Shown here one piece after another: positions 40,123 to 44,086 of a stretch of 44,086 bases of DNA. The stretch lies in assembly GCA_002366835.1 (NCBI GenBank), contig DFBZ01000075.1, positions 1 through 44,086 of the forward strand, in the 5' to 3' direction. Positions within the stretch are counted from its first letter, which is position 1; every line of letters starts with the position of its first letter. Made by a program: the position numbers and the translations under genes. The notes under the pieces were generated by a model. The model had not been told where the DNA came from. It searched no databases and worked only from the letters and a program-made list of their open reading frames with translations. Origin of the DNA: Gammaproteobacteria bacterium UBA3067 (lineage in GTDB: Bacteria; Pseudomonadota; Gammaproteobacteria; Pseudomonadales; UBA3067).

Positions 40123-41463
40123 ATGCGAGAAACCCGCCTAGCGCAAATCAGTATATTTGAAAACTACGCAAAACATGGACGAGCTGAGAAATTAAAACAG
40201 CTTTCTTCTATTCTGGATAACCATCCGGAAATATTGGATATTATCAAAAAAGACCTGGTTAATATATCAATAACAAAAACAGGGCGCAAAGGACTAACCG
40301 TCGAAAATATATTCAGATGTTTACTGTTAAAGCAACAACTCCAGGTCAGCTATGACCAATTAGCATTTCATTTATGTGATTCCATGAGTTACAGAACATT
40401 TACACGACTTACCGATGGATTTACACCTAAAAAATCAGCATTACAGTCAACAATACGTAGCATAAGCCCAGAGACATTGGAGCAGGTTCAAATCGCACTA
40501 TCGGTGCATTGGTTAAAGAATGGTGACATAAGTTTAGAGAAAATCCGAGCTGATAGCACCGTAGTTAAAAGCAATATCACACCACCCAGCGACAGCCAAT
40601 TACTTAACGATAGCATTCGCGTATTAAGCCGACTCTTTGCAAAAAGTCGTGATGAAACGGGCATTAAGTTGCGATTTACAGATCAGAGAAAAATATCAAA
40701 ATCATTAGCGTTCAGCATTTTTAACGCTAAAAATGCTGAAAAAGAAGTGCTTTATCCGAAATACCTACGCATAGCTCACATAGTATTGAAGCAAGCAGAA
40801 CGAGCACTGGACAATGAGGGCATTAAAAACAGCTCATATGAAAAATCTCAACAATGGTTAGCAGATGTTGAGTACTATAAAAAATTACTGCTAAAAGTTA
40901 TCGACCAAACACAGCGGCGTGTTATTCAAAAAGAAAAGGTACCGGCCTCTGAAAAAATTGTGAGTATCTTTGAAGAGCACACGGACATTATCATCAAAGG
41001 GTTCAGAAATGTTCAATACGGTCATAAGATAAATTTAAGCAGTGAGAAAAATGGATTCATTACGTATTTATCCATTGAGGATGGCAACCCTAAAGACACC
41101 GCACTTTTTCTTCCCGTTATTAATGCCCATCAGCAACAGTATGATAAATTGCCGAAAACCATTGTCTGTGATGGTGGGTATGCGAGTAAAAGCAACGTAG
41201 AAAAAGGCCGAGCGATGGGCGTAAAACGTGTTGTATTTCATAAACGAGTCGGCATATCGTATACCGCGATGGGAGTGAAAATAAAAACGTTTAAAAAGTT
41301 ACGTGATTTTCGCGCGGGTGTCGAAGGGAATATTTCTGAGCTTAAACGTTCCTTCTGCGCGAGTAAGGCATTATGGAAAGGTCACGATGGATTCAAGGCG
41401 TTTGTTTGGTCATCGGTGATCAGTTATAACTTGGTAAGGCTGGCTCGCCTACAGTCTGGCTAG
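40123..41463 (+). CDS. DDE transposase of the IS at 40001
   Basis: About 446 residues from ATG 40123, which has AAGGA 8 bases upstream; an upstream TTG frame extension is less likely. An N-terminal helical region (TGRKGLTVENIFRCLLLKQQLQVSYDQLAFHLCDS) precedes an RNase H-like core with IRADSTVVKSN (first Asp), VCDGGYASKSNVEKG (second Asp) and RAGVEGNISELKRSF (Glu). The triad is complete. A long helical insert (about 200-290) lies between the first and second Asp. The gene is unbroken, so the IS may be active. Confidence 0.9.
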   Translation: MRETRLAQISIFENYAKHGRAEKLKQLSSILDNHPEILDIIKKDLVNISITKTGRKGLTVENIFRCLLLKQQLQVSYDQLAFHLCDSMSYRTFTRLTDGFTPKKSALQSTIRSISPETLEQVQIALSVHWLKNGDISLEKIRADSTVVKSNITPPSDSQLLNDSIRVLSRLFAKSRDETGIKLRFTDQRKISKSLAFSIFNAKNAEKEVLYPKYLRIAHIVLKQAERALDNEGIKNSSYEKSQQWLADVEYYKKLLLKVIDQTQRRVIQKEKVPASEKIVSIFEEHTDIIIKGFRNVQYGHKINLSSEKNGFITYLSIEDGNPKDTALFLPVINAHQQQYDKLPKTIVCDGGYASKSNVEKGRAMGVKRVVFHKRVGISYTAMGVKIKTFKKLRDFRAGVEGNISELKRSFCASKALWKGHDGFKAFVWSSVISYNLVRLARLQSG

Positions 41464-41675
41464 TTGGCGCTAACGATACAAGCACTCACGATTAAAGGCT
41501 TACTTGCAAAGTCCTTGGATTCTCAGTGCCTAAAAAACAGCAAATAGATTAAATATTAACCTTTTTCGGGGAGAAGCACCCGAATCAAACACCCAATCCC
41601 ATATGCCACTTTCCACAGCAGAAAAAATTAAGGCATCTCGCTCCAAACAACGTGTTTATGGATGGGCACTAACTA

Positions 41676-41870
41676 GTGCCCATCCATAAACACGTTGTTT
41701 TGAGTAAAATGCCTTAATTCATTCTGCTGTGGAACGCAGCATATGGGATTGAGTGTTTGCTTTGTTTGCTTCTCCCCGAAAAGGTTAATGTTTCATCTAG
41801 TTGCTGTTTTTTAGGCTCTGAGAAGCCTAAGTCTCCCCAAATAAATCTCTAGTCGTGAGTGTTTTTATGA
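41676..41870 (-). mobile_element. Inverted remnant of a related IS (right end only)
   Basis: It begins GTGCCCATCCATAAACACGTTG immediately after the TAACTA duplication. It is a diverged reverse copy of the right 190-200 bp of the intact IS. Shared blocks are ATGCCTTAATT, TCTGCTGTGGAA, CATATGGGATTG, CTTCTCCCCGAAAA-GGTTAAT, TTGCTGTTTTTTAGGC-CTGAGAA and TCGTGAGTG. Divergence of roughly 10-15% shows it came from an older or different copy. The transposase gene and other end are lost. The two ends form a large inverted repeat around TAACTA. Confidence 0.85.
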
Positions 41871-41900
41871 AACTCTTAAGGAGGGAAGCTTCTTAAGGAC

Positions 41901-42494
41901 ATGTGTGGACACTCCAGCGCCGCCAATGTTTTTTGGGGAAAATATTGCACTGGTCGGTTTTGGGAAGGGTGCTTTAAAAGTCAGGCTTTGCTCTCCTGTA
42001 TGACCTATGTGGATTTGCCCCCCCTGCGCATTAATATGGCCGCAACGCAAGAAGAGTCAAATTTCACCTCGACTCAAGAGCGATTATTCAATCATGCGAA
42101 ACGCGTTCGTTGCCCCTCTCGACAGCAAAAAGATCTGGTTCAGGAGTTTAAAAAGAATGTGATGGATCAGCGTGATTCCGATCTCAAACAAGCCCGCCTA
42201 AAACCCTTAAATGGCAGTTGTTTTGCGCCCTTATCGGAAGGCATCCCTTTTACACGGCAGGATTATTTTGAGTTGGTGGATTGGACGGGGCGCACTTTGC
42301 GCGAAGATAAGCGTGGTGCCATCGATAACCAATTGCCACCCATTCTGCAACGTTTAGGTATCCAGTCTGAAAATTGGATTGATTCCGTTTCTCACTTCCA
42401 AAAATACTTTTTTGATGTAGTAGGTACGCTTTCTTCTCTTTATCAATTCAGGCAAAGGAAAAACAGGCAGCGATCTGAGCAGCACCTGGCATAA
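41901..42494 (+). pseudogene. 5'-truncated REP-type tyrosine (Y1) transposase remnant
   Basis: A 197-residue open frame whose start, CTGRFWEG-FKSQALL-SCMTYVDL, is the C-terminal part of the Y1 (IS200-like) domain of REP-associated transposases. It is followed by their usual C-terminal extension: GIPFTRQDYFELVDWTGRTLREDKRGAIDNQLPPILQRLGI. The HUH metal site and the catalytic Tyr region upstream are missing, so it cannot act. The expected YVDLNPIRA reads YVDLPPLRI, also decayed. The IS remnant ends 30 bp upstream and probably marks the break. A second relative is at the window end in inverse orientation. Confidence 0.75.
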
Positions 42495-42542
42495 CACTTG
42501 CTGTTGTTATTTGTATCGCTATCTACAAATGAAGTATGTGTT

Positions 42543-43484
42543 ATGAATTATTTAAACGTTATTGAACGCTACCATGAGTACAAGGGCGCCATCCATGAGT
42601 TAATGGCTTCAATTGTTACGGGCATTTTTGACCATAAAATCATTAAGAGTGAAGAAAACCTGAAGGATGCCATGAGATGGTTGCAATCTAATTACCCTTT
42701 TGTTGACCTTGTTTATACGCTGGATGCTAAAGGCGTGCAAACGACTAACAATGTAACCTTCAGGCACAATAACGAAAAAAACACACGCTCTGGAAAAGGT
42801 GTCGACAGAAGTCGTCGGCCTTATTATAGAAAAGCGATAAAAGAGGATAGTGTTGTTGTTACCGAGCCCTATCTCTCAACATTAAGTCATAATCTTTGTA
42901 TTTCATCTGCGATTCGTTGCCTCGCCGAAGATGGCTCGGTTATGGGTATTCTGGTTGTCGATATAGACTTGGCTGATGCGATTGAGTTTCTTATGGGGGA
43001 TAGAAAACGTAAGAAGTTTCATCCTTTCTTCGTTTCGGTATATTCGTCTATTGTCATTGGCTTGTTTTTAGTGGTTGGTATTCTAATGTACTCAGCAGGC
43101 TTGGAGCTCATTTCTCTTCTACAAGGTGAAAAAATTGATCTCCATCTCAAGCCATTCAGCATCATTATTTTTTTGACTCTTGCTCTTGCGGTGTTTGACC
43201 TTGGAAAAACAACTCTCGAAGAAGAAGTTTTGATGAGAAAGGACATATTACGCCACAGCTCAACGCGACGCACGATAACGCGATTTATTGCAGCAATCCT
43301 TATAGCTGTTTCAATTGAGTCATTGTTGTTGATGTTTAAGTCCGTTCTGGGTTCAAAGGAGCACTTAGGTGATGCAGTTGCGATGATGGGTGCGGCGATA
43401 GGGTTGCTAGTCGGACTTGGCATTTATGTGTACCTTGGTGCCAAAGCAGAAACCATACTGAAACAGTCAATACATACCAAGTGA
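42543..43484 (+). CDS. PDC-sensor-type membrane protein
   Basis: About 313 residues from ATG 42543; an upstream TTG at 42498 is possible but would give an odd N-terminus. Residues 1-150 resemble a PDC/Cache ligand-binding fold (NYPFVDLVYTLDAKGVQTTNNV, DRSRRPYYRKAIKEDSVVVTEPYLSTLSHNLCISSAI, DGSVMGILVVDIDL). Three to four helices follow: FFVSVYSSIVIGLFLVVGILMY, FSIIIFLTLALAVFDL, FIAAILIAVSIESLLLM and MMGAAIGLLVGLGIYVYLGA. There is no signal peptide before the sensor and no output domain, so a cytoplasmic sensor or partner-dependent role is likely. Known gammaproteobacterial relatives have unknown function. It lies between two transposase remnants. Confidence 0.65.
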   Translation: MNYLNVIERYHEYKGAIHELMASIVTGIFDHKIIKSEENLKDAMRWLQSNYPFVDLVYTLDAKGVQTTNNVTFRHNNEKNTRSGKGVDRSRRPYYRKAIKEDSVVVTEPYLSTLSHNLCISSAIRCLAEDGSVMGILVVDIDLADAIEFLMGDRKRKKFHPFFVSVYSSIVIGLFLVVGILMYSAGLELISLLQGEKIDLHLKPFSIIIFLTLALAVFDLGKTTLEEEVLMRKDILRHSSTRRTITRFIAAILIAVSIESLLLMFKSVLGSKEHLGDAVAMMGAAIGLLVGLGIYVYLGAKAETILKQSIHTK

Positions 43485-43834
43485 CCCCCGCACCACCTGT
43501 ATACATAACAAAGGCGAATTCAATTTACAGGTGCACCATTTATCTACAGCCCCGATGGTTGGGCCACTCTGAACATTCTGTAATGTGGCAGTACAAATGT
43601 CAGGCTAATGAGGAAGCAGGCTAATGAGGACAGGCACTGCTAAGAAAAATAAAAAGTCCGAATCCAAGGCTGAGAGATAACGATTAAAATAAACGCGTGC
43701 GTTGAGCTGGAGGCATCAAATCAGCGGGATATTAAGAAAAAAGAATCAAAGGTACTCTTTTCCTCAACAGGCAGGTGCGCAAAATCATTGGTAATCTCGC
43801 TTTTAAGAATATTTTAGGGAGGGCCGCTAAAAAG
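43485..43834. other. Intergenic region with inverted and direct repeats
   Basis: A 350-bp region with no gene. It has a CACCTGTA/TACAGGTG inverted repeat with a 25-base gap close to its left end. There is a direct repeat CAGGCTAATGAGGA at 43601-43614 and 43617-43630, followed by CAGGCACTG. This short-repeat character next to a REP-type transposase may be its REP target array, reduced to a few units. That is inference. Confidence 0.4.
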
Positions 43835-44086
43835 CTAAGCGATATTCGCCAAGCGTTTCCTTTCGCGTGGTTTGGCAAACCGTTTGCAATCAATGGAATC
43901 AAACTCGGTGGTGTTGGTGAGCCATGTTTCTAAATCGATACCCATACGTTCCAGTATTGGGGGGAGATTGTCTGGAATCGCGCCACATTTGTCTGGCCGG
44001 ATAATTTTACCGGTAAAATCCACCAGCTCTAGATAATCAATAAGAGAAAATAGAACACCACTGTGTTGGCCGTTTTTTTCGTTGCC
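43835..44086 (-). CDS. REP-type tyrosine transposase, C-terminal part (runs off the window)
   Basis: The frame is open from the window edge to the stop at 43835 (83 residues). LIDYLELVDFTGKIIRPDKCGAIPDNLPPILERMGIDLETW is the C-terminal extension of REP-associated Y1 transposases, similar to that at 41901-42494. The remaining gene lies beyond the window, so whether it is intact is unknown. A GTG at 44023 is not a real start because homology continues past it. Confidence 0.8.
   Translation of the reverse strand, partial: GNEKNGQHSGVLFSLIDYLELVDFTGKIIRPDKCGAIPDNLPPILERMGIDLETWLTNTTEFDSIDCKRFAKPRERKRLANIA

Larger units (their letters stand above)
40001..41669 (+). mobile_element. Complete insertion sequence (1669 bp) with 6-bp target duplication
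   Basis: Perfect 16-bp terminal inverted repeats GTGCCCATCCATAAAC (40001-40016) and its complement at 41654-41669. TAACTA flanks both edges (39995-40000 and 41670-41675). It holds one DDE transposase gene with a non-coding right part of about 200 bp. The 6-bp duplication and transposase length suggest the IS1202/ISDol1-like group formerly placed in ISNCY; this is from memory, without a database check. It looks intact. On the right it directly abuts an inverted partial relative. Confidence 0.9.

Noticed and set aside
43835..44023. Complete 62-residue gene from GTG at 44023
   Set aside because: The frame and the family similarity continue to the window edge, so it is the end of a longer gene.

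Overview
The window looks like chromosome of a marine gammaproteobacterium, probably of the Cellvibrionales/Spongiibacter-like sort. This is inferred from the conserved ubiK-comM-rep and TorF-like porin-glnK-amtB blocks, the many outer-membrane proteins, a giant Ig-like/thrombospondin-type-3 surface protein with a GlyGly-CTERM-like tail, and REP-type transposase remnants. No species can be named from sequence alone. No rRNA, tRNA or CRISPR array was recognised.

Layout. 1-1.5 kb: tail of a PhzF-like gene, a 48-residue secreted peptide, a long-hairpin MITE and a membrane-anchored LpqC-type esterase. 1.8-11.6 kb: an 8.5-kb gene for a 2846-residue repeat protein followed by an OmpA-like protein, a probable surface-adhesion pair. 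11.7-20.6 kb: housekeeping genes, namely an outer-membrane porin, rep, comM and ubiK on the minus strand, then the TorF-like porin, glnK and amtB on the plus strand, ending at a strong two-way terminator shared with speE. 20.6-22.6 kb: divergent speE/speA polyamine genes. 22.7-26.1 kb: a structured, terminator-ended leader or small RNA and a two-gene CheC-like/PAS-GGDEF-EAL signalling operon. 26.2-31.6 kb: a small monooxygenase, OmpW, a YeeE/YedE sulfur-transport pair, a GMC oxidoreductase and a FieF-like cation exporter. 31.7-36 kb: a haemerythrin-REC-EAL protein, a thioesterase and a class III adenylate cyclase. 36.1-38.8 kb: a porin/flavin-binding/PepSY redox operon bracketed by inverted copies of one MITE end. 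39.2-44.1 kb: an accessory region with a PilJ-N-type sensor whose stop codon is made by an insertion sequence, the intact IS, an inverted partial IS abutting it, and a PDC-type membrane sensor lying between two inverted remnants of REP-type tyrosine transposase genes.

Functional themes are second-messenger signalling (two EAL proteins, one also GGDEF, plus an adenylate cyclase), envelope remodelling, nitrogen and polyamine metabolism, and extracytoplasmic flavin redox. At least three families of short non-autonomous elements are visible. The most notable pattern is that both copies of the long-hairpin MITE lie 26-29 bp upstream of a start codon in the same relative orientation. No clearly new defence or biosynthetic system was found. 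The best candidates for undescribed biology are the hairpin MITE placed next to genes, the MITE-bracketed flavin redox operon, the structured RNA ahead of the signalling operon, and the giant Cys-paired Ig-like protein with its OmpA partner.
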